This document shows positions 16,192-24,849 of a stretch of DNA of 42,590 nt, one piece after another (position 1 is the first letter of the stretch; every line of letters starts with the position of its first letter). The position numbers and the translations under genes were made by a program. The DNA comes from Bacteroidia bacterium (lineage in GTDB: Bacteria > Bacteroidota > Bacteroidia > Flavobacteriales > Flavobacteriaceae). Location of the stretch: NCBI GenBank assembly GCA_030431695.1, contig JAUIIU010000019.1:1-42590 (forward strand), read 5' to 3'. Below the pieces are notes generated by a model. It did no database searches and was not told the DNA's origin. It was given only the letters and a program-made list of their open reading frames with translations.

Positions 16192-17436
16192 ATGAATAGA
16201 ATCTTACTTGCCCTGATCTCAGTTTTGTTGCTGAATTGCGCATCCGACGACGACGCCAATATCCCGCAAACCGTGCAGACAATTCCTCCAAATACTAATA
16301 ACACACCTCCTATGCAACTGGCTATGTCTGCACCCTGTGTGGACGGTTCGGCCGGAGGTTTCCCCTGCAGGGGATACAACCTGGTTAGCAGGATCGAACT
16401 GGACACCATGTTTGGCTCCAGGGGAAATGACTGCTGGGGATGGACAGATCCCACAACCGGAACGGAGTACGCAATCATGGGGCTGGATAGTGGCACAGCC
16501 TTTATCGACCTCTCAAACCCATCCGAACCAATATTTCTCGGGCAACTGCCATCGGCAGCAGGGCCTTCCGCATGGCGGGATGTGAAGGTATACGAACATT
16601 ACGCCTTTGTGGTTAGTGAGGCACCGGGTCATGGTATGCAGGTGTTCGACCTTACCAAGCTGCGAAATATTTCGAATCCGCCTGAAAACTTTGATGCAGA
16701 TGCCTGGTACACCGAATTTGGAAACGGCCATAATATTGTGATAAATGAAGATTCCGGTTTTGCCTATGCCGTAGGTACAAATACATTCAACGGCGGACCA
16801 CATTTTATCGATATCAGTGATCCCCTGAATCCGGTATTCGCCGGCGGATATGGTATGGACTCCTATAGTCATGACGCTCAGGTGGTTACTTACGATGGGC
16901 CGGATACTGATTATGCGGGAGCTGAAATTCTGATAGGAAGCAATGAGAACGAGGTCGTGATCGTAGACATCACAAATAAGGATGAACCCAGGAATATCGC
17001 GTCCATTAGTTACGGTCAGACAGGTTACACTCACCAGGGGTGGTTTACTGAGGACAAACGCTACTTCATTGTAGGCGATGAGTTGGATGAGCTTAATTTC
17101 GGATTCAACTCCAGAGCACTGGTTTTCGATCTTATTGATCTGGATAACCCCGTATTATCTTCCGACTACTACGGACCGACCAGCGCCATAGATCATAATG
17201 GCTATGTGAAGGGAAATATTTATTATCTGGCCAATTATACCCATGGCATGAGTGAAATTGATCTTTCGGGAATCGGAAGTGGGAATATGTTCGAGTCGGG
17301 TTACTTCGATACCCACCCGGAGGATGACGCGGCGGCTTTCAGAGGGGCATGGAGCGTATATCCCTACTTCTCAAGTGGGAATATCATCATCAGTGACATC
17401 AACCTGGGGTTTTTTGTGGTCAAGCGTGGAAATTGA
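16192..17436 (+). CDS. Choice-of-anchor B (LVIVD-type) propeller protein 1, lipoprotein-anchored
   Basis: 414 residues from MNRILLALISVLLL; an in-frame ATG three codons earlier (16183) is the alternative start. The signal ends in a lipobox (LLLNC) followed by Ser-Asp-Asp-Asp, a typical Bacteroidota lipoprotein signal that favours surface exposure. The choice-of-anchor B domain has the N-terminal pair PC...FPC, GWTDP, WRDVKVY, HGMQVFDLT, HNIVINED, HDAQVVTY, THQGWFTED and DHNGYVKG, and forms a beta-propeller of LVIVD-like blades. There is no T9SS tail; the protein ends at the domain (FFVVKRGN). It is the first of four tandem paralogues and the only one anchored by lipid. Function is unknown. 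It stands 188 bp from the next paralogue, so it is probably a separate transcript. Confidence 0.9.
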   Translation: MNRILLALISVLLLNCASDDDANIPQTVQTIPPNTNNTPPMQLAMSAPCVDGSAGGFPCRGYNLVSRIELDTMFGSRGNDCWGWTDPTTGTEYAIMGLDSGTAFIDLSNPSEPIFLGQLPSAAGPSAWRDVKVYEHYAFVVSEAPGHGMQVFDLTKLRNISNPPENFDADAWYTEFGNGHNIVINEDSGFAYAVGTNTFNGGPHFIDISDPLNPVFAGGYGMDSYSHDAQVVTYDGPDTDYAGAEILIGSNENEVVIVDITNKDEPRNIASISYGQTGYTHQGWFTEDKRYFIVGDELDELNFGFNSRALVFDLIDLDNPVLSSDYYGPTSAIDHNGYVKGNIYYLANYTHGMSEIDLSGIGSGNMFESGYFDTHPEDDAAAFRGAWSVYPYFSSGNIIISDINLGFFVVKRGN

Positions 17437-17442
17437 TGTTAA

Positions 17443-17465
17443 ACCCTTATTAAACAAGGTATTTT
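17443..17465 (+). terminator. Weak terminator-like hairpin after propeller gene 1
   Basis: The ACCCTT and AAGGT arms around a short AT-rich loop are followed by ATTTT just after the stop codon at 17436. The stem is short and has a bulged C, so this is a weak call. Confidence 0.3.
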
Positions 17466-17479
17466 AACAGCCGTTAAGG

Positions 17480-17509
17480 TTGATTGTGTTACATTATTTT
17501 CTATTTTTG
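17480..17509 (+). promoter_or_regulatory. Bacteroidota-type promoter for propeller gene 2
   Basis: TTG (17480-17482) is followed by exactly 19 bp and then TATTTTTG (17502-17509), a full consensus match. The predicted leader before the ATG at 17625 is about 110 bases and AT-rich. Confidence 0.72.
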
Positions 17510-17624
17510 AAGGCATTTTTGAAATTATTTGAAAATAATTCACATAAACTGGAATTTCGATAGAAAATCTTAAATGAAATTCCTTTTCGAGAAGCAACCT
17601 CTTTTTATAACCTAAACACTTAAA

Positions 17625-19541
17625 ATGAAAAGATTCATACTCCCCTTAGTTCTTATGTGTTCGTTCCCCATGATTTCTCAAACACCATGTAGTGGTGGAA
17701 CTGCCGGAAGCTATCCTTGCAACGGATATAATCTTCAATCTGCGATCGACCTGAATACTTTGAATGCCAGTGAAGGAAATGATTCCTGGGGCTGGACGGA
17801 TCCTTCGACGGGCAAAGAATACGCCATCGTTGGTCTAAGTAACGGGACTGCCTTCATCGACATATCAAATCCTACGAACCCTTTGTACCTTGGCAAACTG
17901 CCAACACATACAACTAACAGTAGTTGGCGGGATGTGAAAACGTATAACAATCACGCCTTTATCGTAAGCGAGGCGAGCAATCACGGGATGCAGGTTTTCG
18001 ATCTAACCAGGTTACGTTCTGTGCCTAATCCCCCGGCTACCTTCAACAGTGATGCTCACTATAGTGGTTTTGGAAGAGCGCACAACATCGTGATAAACGA
18101 GGACACAGGTTATGCGTATGCGGTTGGCACCAACTCATTTAACGGAGGGCCTCACTTTGTTAACATCCAGGATCCATTGAATCCAACTGGCGCGGGAGGT
18201 TATTCCATAGACGATTACAGCCATGACGCGCAAGTGGTTACGTATTGTGGCCCGGATAAAGACTATTCAGGCAGGGAAATACTTATAGGTAGTAATGAAA
18301 ATGAAGTGATCATTGCAGATATTACAGACAAAGGCAATCCTGTTAGTATTTCCAGCATTTCCTATTCCAACGTGAACTACACCCACCAGGGTTGGTTTAC
18401 CGAGGATCAGCGCTATTTTATCCTTGGAGACGAACTTGATGAAACAAGTGTTGGATTCAATACAAGGACCATTGTTTTCGACTTCAACGACCTTGATAGT
18501 CCGCAATGGCATTTTGAATACACCGGCCCGACACCGGCAATTGATCACAACGGATATGTAAAAGGAAACAAGTATTACATGGCCAATTACCGCGCCGGGA
18601 TGCGAGTTCTGGATGTTTCAAACATTGCTAGTGGAACTATGACGGAAATTGGATTTTTCGACACTTACCCGGCGAATAACAACGCCAATTTTAGTGGTGC
18701 GTGGAGCGTATATCCATACTTCGAAAGTGGTAATATCGTGATCAGTGATATCAACAGGGGCTTCTTCCTCGTAAAAGAATCGAATCCGGACCTGGTTAAT
18801 CCTGTTGCAAGTTGCAAGAACATCACCGTATCGCTGGATGCAAATGGTGAAGCGCTTGTAGCGCCATCACAAATAGATGATGGCTCTTCAGATAATAGTG
18901 GCACTGTTTACCTATTATTGTGCCAGGATTCCTTTGACTGTGGAGACTTGGGAGCGAACGTGGTTCAACTGGAAGTCTATGATGGATTTGGAAACAGGGA
19001 TTACTGCACGTCCACGATCACAATAGTTGACGACCTTGACCCACAGATCAGCTGCCCACCTAATTCACAAACTCTACCCGATACCGGACAGAGTTTCTAC
19101 ACCATCCCGGATTATGTGACCAGCGGAGCGGTAACAGTAACAGATAATTGTGCAAGTGGGTTGTCCATCAGTCAAAATCCGACTGCAGGTACTCAGTTGC
19201 CACTGGGAGTTCATACAATTTCCTTCGAAGCTCAAGATGGCAGTGGGAATACACAAAGTTGTTCTTTTGAACTTACTGTTACTGAAGTACTTGGGAACGA
19301 TAACCTCGCGTTCGAAGAAGGCCTGAGTCTTTACCCGAATCCGACAAACGATGTCCTGAACATTCATTCCGGTCAGGGTGTTATCGAAACCGTATCATTG
19401 ACAGACATCTCTGGAAAACTGATCATGAAAGTTGACAATTTGAATACCTCGGACAGCTCGCTGGACTTGTCTGCGCTTAGCAGGGGGATCTACTTTGTTC
19501 AACTGAATGATAGTGTGACCAGGAAAATCGTAAAGCGATAG
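17625..19541 (+). CDS. Choice-of-anchor B propeller protein 2 with HYR-like domains and T9SS type A sorting domain
   Basis: 638 residues. The signal peptide (MKRFILPLVLMCSFPMISQ) leads into a choice-of-anchor B propeller (about 20-392), then an HYR-type immunoglobulin-like region (about 397-550, with VASCKNITVSLD, TVTDNCASG and SFEAQDGSGNTQSC), then a type A sorting domain (about 566-638, LYPNPTNDVLNI ... SRGIYFVQLND ... RKIVKR). The five family histidines are His120, His153, His200, His254 and His308. It should be exported through the T9SS to the surface. It is the longest of the four paralogues and the only one with a spacer between propeller and sorting domain, which would hold the propeller further from the membrane. 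Its own promoter precedes it; 264 bp follow before the next paralogue. Confidence 0.9.
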   Translation: MKRFILPLVLMCSFPMISQTPCSGGTAGSYPCNGYNLQSAIDLNTLNASEGNDSWGWTDPSTGKEYAIVGLSNGTAFIDISNPTNPLYLGKLPTHTTNSSWRDVKTYNNHAFIVSEASNHGMQVFDLTRLRSVPNPPATFNSDAHYSGFGRAHNIVINEDTGYAYAVGTNSFNGGPHFVNIQDPLNPTGAGGYSIDDYSHDAQVVTYCGPDKDYSGREILIGSNENEVIIADITDKGNPVSISSISYSNVNYTHQGWFTEDQRYFILGDELDETSVGFNTRTIVFDFNDLDSPQWHFEYTGPTPAIDHNGYVKGNKYYMANYRAGMRVLDVSNIASGTMTEIGFFDTYPANNNANFSGAWSVYPYFESGNIVISDINRGFFLVKESNPDLVNPVASCKNITVSLDANGEALVAPSQIDDGSSDNSGTVYLLLCQDSFDCGDLGANVVQLEVYDGFGNRDYCTSTITIVDDLDPQISCPPNSQTLPDTGQSFYTIPDYVTSGAVTVTDNCASGLSISQNPTAGTQLPLGVHTISFEAQDGSGNTQSCSFELTVTEVLGNDNLAFEEGLSLYPNPTNDVLNIHSGQGVIETVSLTDISGKLIMKVDNLNTSDSSLDLSALSRGIYFVQLNDSVTRKIVKR

Positions 19542-19605
19542 TACCGGGAGAAGCTGGGCTAGTGTAATATAGTAGATTGAAATTACCCATAGTGGGGTAT
19601 AATAA

Positions 19606-19755
19606 GCACCATCCAGTACAGCGAAACTCTCTGATGGATTCTCAGGCCAATATTTCGTCGACCAAAACGATGTGCTGTTAAAAAATAAAGGAATTGAATT
19701 GATGCCAATGGGACGGTCAAAGGATCCGGAAGCTAATTATTGGCTTGTTTATTGA
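19606..19755 (+). pseudogene. Protein-like open frame without a start, possible gene remnant
   Basis: Between two in-frame stops (TAA at 19603-19605 and TGA at 19753-19755), 49 codons read like a genuine C-terminus: DGFSGQYFVDQNDVLLKNKG, then IELMPMGRSKDPEANYWLVY. There is no start codon near the beginning and the upstream bases do not continue it. It may be the decayed end of an earlier gene in this 264-bp gap, or chance. I do not recognise a family. Confidence 0.3.
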
Positions 19756-19782
19756 GCCGGTGGCATTTTATTCGTACTTTTA
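19752..19782 (+). promoter_or_regulatory. Probable promoter for the propeller 3 to MbnH operon
   Basis: TTG (19752-19754), a 20-bp spacer and TACTTTTA (19775-19782) match the consensus with one mismatch at the last -7 base. The start codon at 19806 is 24 bp further on. Confidence 0.45.
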
Positions 19783-19805
19783 CTTATTACTACAACTAAT
19801 ACCTT

Positions 19806-21221
19806 ATGAAAAAGAAATTACTGTTGTTGGGCGCTTCAATACTTTCTACATTGATGCTCGCCCAAACTCCCTGTGATAATGGTATCGCCTGGACATACCC
19901 ATGCGAAGGTATTGATCTGCTGGCGAGTTTCACCCTGGGTGAGCTTGGAGGAACAACAGGCAACGATAACTGGGGATGGACAGATCCTGTTTCCGGAAAG
20001 GAATATGCGATTACCGGAGTTAACAACGGCACTGTATTTATAGACATCACAGATCCACTAAATCCCGTGATACTGGGGAAATTGCCGGGTCATAATAATT
20101 CTGCGAGTCTTTGGCGTGATGTAAAGGTTTATAACGATCATGCTTTCGTTGTGAGTGAAGCAAACGGCCATGGCATACAGATCTTCGATCTCACACGGTT
20201 GCGTTCGGTTACAAATCCACCGGAAAATTTTACTGCCGATGCTCATTTCAGCGGGTTCAGCAACGCCCATAATATTGTGATCAACGAAGAAAGCGGATAT
20301 GCTTACGGTGTTGGGACGTCGGAGTATCTGGGGGGTGCTGTATTTGTTAATATTCAGGATCCCAAAAATCCGATAGCCGAAGGCGGGTATGCGGGAAGCG
20401 GTTATACTCATGATGCCCAGGTAGTTACATATTCCGGTCCGGACTCCGACTATACTGGTAGTGAAATATATATCGGTTGTAATACTGATGAACTGGTTAT
20501 CGTAGATGTGACCATCAAGAATAATCCTCAACTCATCGCTACTATAGGATATACCAATATCGGGTATACTCACCAGGGATGGTTCACCGAAGATCAAACG
20601 TATTTTATTGCGGGAGATGAATTTGATGAATCTAATGTTGGTTTCAACACCCGGTCTGTGGTTTTCGATCTTACCGACCTGGACAACCCGCAATTCCATA
20701 TGGAGTATTTCGGGCCTACACCGGCCATCGACCATAACGGCTATGTAAAAGGAGATCGGTTTTACCTGGCAAACTATTCCGCAGGAATACGCGTTATTGA
20801 CATAAGTGATATCGCCAACGGTAATATGACGGAGATCGGCTATTTCGATACGCATCCTTCCAACCAAAGTGTTGCCTATACCGGCGCCTGGAACGTATAT
20901 CCGTATTTTCCAAGCGGGAATATTATCGTCAGTAATATAGATGGTGGGTTCTTTATCCTTCGTGAACAGAACCTTGGAATTGACAATTCGGAATCAAGGG
21001 ATTTCAGTCTGACACCAAACCCGGCATCAGAGTTTTTGAGCATCAGTGCTGGAAATGGCTTGATCGAGCGAATTGAAATCTCAACCATCCTTGGACAACA
21101 GGTTCTTAGTGCTACCTTTGATGGTAAATCAACAGAAGAACTTGATATTTCAGGGCTTTCGTCGGGCATGTACCTGGTTCGAATAAATAACAAAACTGTA
21201 AAAAGACTTTTAATAAACTAG
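19806..21221 (+). CDS. Choice-of-anchor B propeller protein 3 with T9SS type A sorting domain
   Basis: 471 residues. The signal peptide (MKKKLLLLGASILSTLMLAQ) is followed by a choice-of-anchor B propeller (about 20-390) and a type A sorting domain from about residue 402 (LTPNPASEFLSIS ... SSGMYLVRINN ... KRLLIN). Compared with its neighbours it has substitutions in the shared motifs: GHGIQIFDLT for HGMQVFDLT, YAYGVGTSEYLGGAVF for YAVGTN-FNGGPHF, and GYTHDAQVV. All five conserved histidines are kept. It starts the tight gene cluster that runs to 25923; only 3 bp separate it from the next paralogue, so co-transcription is very likely. Confidence 0.9.
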   Translation: MKKKLLLLGASILSTLMLAQTPCDNGIAWTYPCEGIDLLASFTLGELGGTTGNDNWGWTDPVSGKEYAITGVNNGTVFIDITDPLNPVILGKLPGHNNSASLWRDVKVYNDHAFVVSEANGHGIQIFDLTRLRSVTNPPENFTADAHFSGFSNAHNIVINEESGYAYGVGTSEYLGGAVFVNIQDPKNPIAEGGYAGSGYTHDAQVVTYSGPDSDYTGSEIYIGCNTDELVIVDVTIKNNPQLIATIGYTNIGYTHQGWFTEDQTYFIAGDEFDESNVGFNTRSVVFDLTDLDNPQFHMEYFGPTPAIDHNGYVKGDRFYLANYSAGIRVIDISDIANGNMTEIGYFDTHPSNQSVAYTGAWNVYPYFPSGNIIVSNIDGGFFILREQNLGIDNSESRDFSLTPNPASEFLSISAGNGLIERIEISTILGQQVLSATFDGKSTEELDISGLSSGMYLVRINNKTVKRLLIN

Positions 21222-21224
21222 TAA

Positions 21225-22631
21225 ATGAAGAGAACTCTATTCCTTATAACTGCTTTGATAAGCACTTCCTTGATGGCACAGATACCTTGTTCCGGGGGTT
21301 CAGCAGCAGGTTTCCCCTGTTCCAATTTCAAACTGATGGGACAGATCCCTCTATCGTCCATGAATGCAAATGGAGGAAACGACTCCTGGGGTTGGACAGA
21401 CCCGCAGTCGGGAAAAGAATATGCGCTGGTGGGTCTGTCAAATGGTACGGCATTCATCGACATCTCTGATCCTGTGGATCCAAGATACCTGGGAAAACTC
21501 CCTACACATACGGACCCAAGTACCTGGAGAGATGTCAAGGTGTATAACGATCACGCTTTTGTAGTGAGTGAAGCCAGTGGACACGGAATGCAGGTCTTTG
21601 ATCTCACACGTTTGAGAAGTGTTGCAAACCCACCGCAAACATTTACAGAAGATGCTCATTTTGACGGATTTGGTAGCGCTCACAATATTGTAATAAATGA
21701 AGACAGCGGCTATGCCTACCCTGTTGGAACCAACCAGTACAATGGGGGTCCAATCTTTATCAATATCCAGGATCCGCTAAACCCGGTAGAAGAAGGTGGA
21801 TACGGTCTCGATGACTATAGCCATGATGCCCAGGTTGTGACCTACGACGGTCCGGATTCCGATCACGTTGGAAAAGAGATATTAGTGGGCAGTAACGAGA
21901 ACGCCGTGGTAGTGGTTGATATCACGGATAAAGGAAATCCGATCCCGATTTCCTCGACAGGATACACCAATGTTGGTTATACGCACCAGGGCTGGTTTAC
22001 TGAAGACATGAAGTACTTCATCGTTGGAGATGAACTGGATGAGTTCGCGGTAGGATTCAACACCAGGACCATCGTATTCGACCTCACGGACCTGGATAAT
22101 CCTCAGTTCGATTTTGAGTACTACGGAACCACACCAGCCGTGGATCACAATGGATATGTGGTTGGAGACACCTACTACATGGCCAATTATGCTGCCGGAA
22201 TGCGTGCACTGGACATCAGTGATATCGCAAATGATAATATAACGGAGTATGGGTATTTCGACACATTCACACCAAACAACAATGCCAGTTTTGACGGTTC
22301 ATGGAATGTTTACCCATTCTTTGCCAGCGGCAATATTGTGATCAGTGGTGACTTCGGATTTACACTGGTACGGGATGAGAATCTAGGTACCGAGTCAATC
22401 GACGATTCCGGTTTCGGTCTGTTCCCGAATCCTGCCAGCGATCGAATTACCCTTTCTTCGAAGGGGGATCCGCTCACTTCAGTTGTTATCTATAATGTAC
22501 TTGGGCAAAGTGTCGCCATGTATGAGTTTAACGGTTCAAATTCAGAAACAATAAATATCTCCAGCCTCAAAAGTGGAGTATATATAGTTCAAATAAATAA
22601 CGTATCAACTAAACGATTGATAGTGAATTAA
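21225..22631 (+). CDS. Choice-of-anchor B propeller protein 4 with T9SS type A sorting domain
   Basis: 468 residues. A signal peptide (MKRTLFLITALISTSLMAQ), the PCSGG...FPC cysteine pair, a choice-of-anchor B propeller (about 20-388) and a type A sorting domain from about residue 399 (LFPNPASDRITLS ... KSGVYIVQINN ... KRLIVN). Its propeller is closest by eye to paralogue 2 (NASFDGSWNVYPFF against NANFSGAWSVYPYF; DYSHDAQVVTY in both). One difference is YAYPVGTNQYNGGPIF, where the others keep YAVGTN and PHF. It begins 3 bp after propeller gene 3 and is followed 11 bp later by the seven-repeat lipoprotein gene. Confidence 0.9.
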   Translation: MKRTLFLITALISTSLMAQIPCSGGSAAGFPCSNFKLMGQIPLSSMNANGGNDSWGWTDPQSGKEYALVGLSNGTAFIDISDPVDPRYLGKLPTHTDPSTWRDVKVYNDHAFVVSEASGHGMQVFDLTRLRSVANPPQTFTEDAHFDGFGSAHNIVINEDSGYAYPVGTNQYNGGPIFINIQDPLNPVEEGGYGLDDYSHDAQVVTYDGPDSDHVGKEILVGSNENAVVVVDITDKGNPIPISSTGYTNVGYTHQGWFTEDMKYFIVGDELDEFAVGFNTRTIVFDLTDLDNPQFDFEYYGTTPAVDHNGYVVGDTYYMANYAAGMRALDISDIANDNITEYGYFDTFTPNNNASFDGSWNVYPFFASGNIVISGDFGFTLVRDENLGTESIDDSGFGLFPNPASDRITLSSKGDPLTSVVIYNVLGQSVAMYEFNGSNSETINISSLKSGVYIVQINNVSTKRLIVN

Positions 22632-22642
22632 AGCATTCAGCT

Positions 22643-24025
22643 ATGAAGAAAATCTTAACCTACGCTATCCTGCTACTTTTCATAGGGGGCTTTCACGCCT
22701 GTAAAACAGATGAAGGCACAACCGAAGACCCCCCACAGGGAAATACCGATGATGATAACCCACCGGTAGGAACCAACTTCGAAGGAGTGGTTGAATATGT
22801 AAAGACATTCGGGGGAAGCGGTGAGGACGAAGCCATAGCCGTTGTTCAAGCAAACGACGGAGGCTATGTGATCGCTGGTTCCACGACAAGTACAGACGGC
22901 GATATCACCGACAAAACCACTACTGATGCCGATTACTGGATCCTCAAAGTAAATGCCGACGGGAATAAGATATGGAGCAAGACCTATGGTGGCACCATGC
23001 CGGACAAAGCCACTAGTATTCGCAAAACCTCAGATGGCGGGTATATAGTTTCCGGTCACAGTAGAAGTAGCGATGGCGATGTAGGAGGAAATGAAGGATT
23101 TCACGACTACTGGATCGTTAAGCTAAATTCTGCCGGGGATATCCAGTGGGAGACTAATTTTGGTTTTTCCGGAAGCGACCAGGCTCTAAACATCATTCAA
23201 ACTTCAGACGGTGGTTATTTCGCCACCGGATTCCTGGATGTTACCGCCAGCGGTGGCATGGGTAATGATGGAAGGAATAACACCTTACATGGTGTTGGAG
23301 AGTACTGGGGGATTCGTATGAATGCCAATGGGGAGAAGATCTGGAGAAGATATTTCGGCGGATCAAACAACGACCGTAGCTATGACGTTGTACAAACTCC
23401 CGACGGAGGCTTCCTGATGATCGGTCATTCCGAAAGTGACGATTTCGATATTCACGACGATAAAGGAAGTTACGATTTCTGGGTGGTCAAAGTGAGTGCC
23501 GGCGGCGACAAGCTATGGACAAAATCTTATGGTGGTTCCGAGATCGATGTGGCCTATTCGGTGACAAGAACTACCGATGGACATTATATGATGGTTGGGG
23601 ACACTCGAAGTATAGATAAAGATGTATCCAACCCTCTTGGAAATGCAGATCTATGGGCGGTTAAGTTCAATAAGGACAACGGTGCGATAATTTGGGAGAA
23701 AACCTATGGAGGCACCGAATTCGAATCTGGCCGAAGCGTATTCAGGCAGAGTGATGGAAATTACCTAATCGCAGGCAGTACTCGATCTGCCAACGGTGAT
23801 GTATCGAACAATATCGGACAAAATGATGCCTGGATACTGGTGATAAATGAAAGCGGACAGCTGCAATACCAGAAATCAGTTGGCGGAACCAGCCTGGATT
23901 TTGCCGATGGTGCTGTCCAGACCACAGACAATAAGCTCATCGTAGTTGGAAACACCGAAAGTAACGATGTTGACATCCAGGTGAACCGAGGAATAAAAGA
24001 CCTTCTACTAATAAAAGTTAAATAG
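22643..24025 (+). CDS. Lipoprotein with seven DGG-Y-AG-type repeats, probable seven-bladed propeller
   Basis: 460 residues. The lipobox cysteine (Cys20, GGFHAC) is followed by KTDEG and a low-complexity linker rich in D, P and T. From about residue 72 seven repeats follow at roughly 50-65-residue spacing: DGGYVIAGSTTS, DGGYIVSGHSRS, DGGYFATGFLDV, DGGFLMIGHSES, DGHYMMVGDTRS, DGNYLIAGSTRS and DNKLIVVGNTES. Each is paired with a D-W-(I/V/A)-(L/V)-K-(V/L/F) strand and, in most blades, W-x-K-x-(Y/F)-GG. Seven units suggest a closed seven-bladed beta-propeller. It lacks the motifs of the choice-of-anchor B family. Position inside the MbnP/MbnH cluster, rather than sequence, is the only hint to function. 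Confidence 0.82.
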   Translation: MKKILTYAILLLFIGGFHACKTDEGTTEDPPQGNTDDDNPPVGTNFEGVVEYVKTFGGSGEDEAIAVVQANDGGYVIAGSTTSTDGDITDKTTTDADYWILKVNADGNKIWSKTYGGTMPDKATSIRKTSDGGYIVSGHSRSSDGDVGGNEGFHDYWIVKLNSAGDIQWETNFGFSGSDQALNIIQTSDGGYFATGFLDVTASGGMGNDGRNNTLHGVGEYWGIRMNANGEKIWRRYFGGSNNDRSYDVVQTPDGGFLMIGHSESDDFDIHDDKGSYDFWVVKVSAGGDKLWTKSYGGSEIDVAYSVTRTTDGHYMMVGDTRSIDKDVSNPLGNADLWAVKFNKDNGAIIWEKTYGGTEFESGRSVFRQSDGNYLIAGSTRSANGDVSNNIGQNDAWILVINESGQLQYQKSVGGTSLDFADGAVQTTDNKLIVVGNTESNDVDIQVNRGIKDLLLIKVK

Positions 24026-24047
24026 TTTTAAACCTTAAATTAATTTA

Positions 24048-24845
24048 ATGAGAAAGATTGCCCTAATGTTTGCAGCTTCATTGTTGATGATTGGCTGTAA
24101 CAATGATGACGACACTACCCAACCGATCCCGGAATCCACTGTGGATTTTACCTTCACGCACAACTGGGATGGGAATATGATCGACAACACAGATTTTGAC
24201 CTCCTTCAGTATTTCAATGCTAATGGAGAACAAATGAGCATTTCAAAACTGGTCTACCTGATATCAGACGTGACCTTTGTTAGCCTCTCTACCGGTGAGA
24301 TTTTCGATGCCGGTGATTACAATCTTATCGATGTTCGACAGGGTACCAACCTGTCCTTTACACCCGATATCGAGATCCCTGAAGGAGAATACCTTGTATC
24401 CTTTACCTTCGGATTCGACGATGAGGACAATCAGGATGGTATCTACCAGGATCTGAATTCGGCCGACGGTGGCTGGAATGTTCCAATGATGCTCGGTGGA
24501 GGATATCACTATATGCGTCTTGAAGGGAAGTTCATAGACAACACCACAACAGAAATGAACTACGCCTACCATGCGATCCGTGCAAATAATGCTTCTACAA
24601 CCCCGATCACACTACAGGACACTTCTTTTGTTGTGGACCTTGGGCAGATCACTATCGGAAGCAGCACCAGCATCGAAATTAAGATGAATGTAGCCGAATG
24701 GTTCAAAAACCCGAACCAGTGGGACCTCAATGTGCTCAATACGGTCCTTATGCCGAACTTTGACGCACAGATCATGATGTACGAAAATGGTTCAACCTGG
24801 TCGAACTCCACAGGAGTTTTCAGTAAAGGAACCGTTACGCAATAA
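24048..24845 (+). CDS. MbnP-like lipoprotein (candidate copper-binding protein)
   Basis: 265 residues. The lipobox cysteine is Cys17 (MIGC) with NNDDD after it, so it is a lipoprotein. The body fits the MbnP-like family: TFTHNWDGN at the start (His38, Trp40), FNANGEQMSISKLVYLISDV, IPEGEYLVSFTFGFDDEDN, then GGWNVPMMLGGGYHYMRLEG (Trp143, Met147/148, His154, Met156), YHAIRAN (His175) and NVAEWFKNPNQWDLN (Trp218, Trp225). In methanobactin operons MbnP binds copper after its partner MbnH turns a tryptophan into kynurenine; which tryptophan would be modified here is not something I can prove. The next gene, 4 bp downstream, is the matching di-heme enzyme. No methanobactin precursor or biosynthesis gene is in the window. 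Confidence 0.85.
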   Translation: MRKIALMFAASLLMIGCNNDDDTTQPIPESTVDFTFTHNWDGNMIDNTDFDLLQYFNANGEQMSISKLVYLISDVTFVSLSTGEIFDAGDYNLIDVRQGTNLSFTPDIEIPEGEYLVSFTFGFDDEDNQDGIYQDLNSADGGWNVPMMLGGGYHYMRLEGKFIDNTTTEMNYAYHAIRANNASTTPITLQDTSFVVDLGQITIGSSTSIEIKMNVAEWFKNPNQWDLNVLNTVLMPNFDAQIMMYENGSTWSNSTGVFSKGTVTQ

Positions 24846-24849
24846 AACC

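Noticed and set aside
20058-20867. 269-codon open frame antisense to propeller gene 3
   Set aside because: Long antisense frames recur opposite these paralogues, as a result of their shared codon pattern. There is no start context or promoter.
22643-24025. Possibility of a delta-60 or PQQ-type enzyme
   Set aside because: The repeats resemble these families only loosely, and no PQQ-binding tryptophan docking motif or active site is visible; kept as a propeller of unknown role.
24787-24849. Upstream start for the di-heme peroxidase gene
   Set aside because: It lies within the MbnP-like gene and would place polar residues before the lipoprotein signal; the ATG at 24850 gives a clean lipobox.
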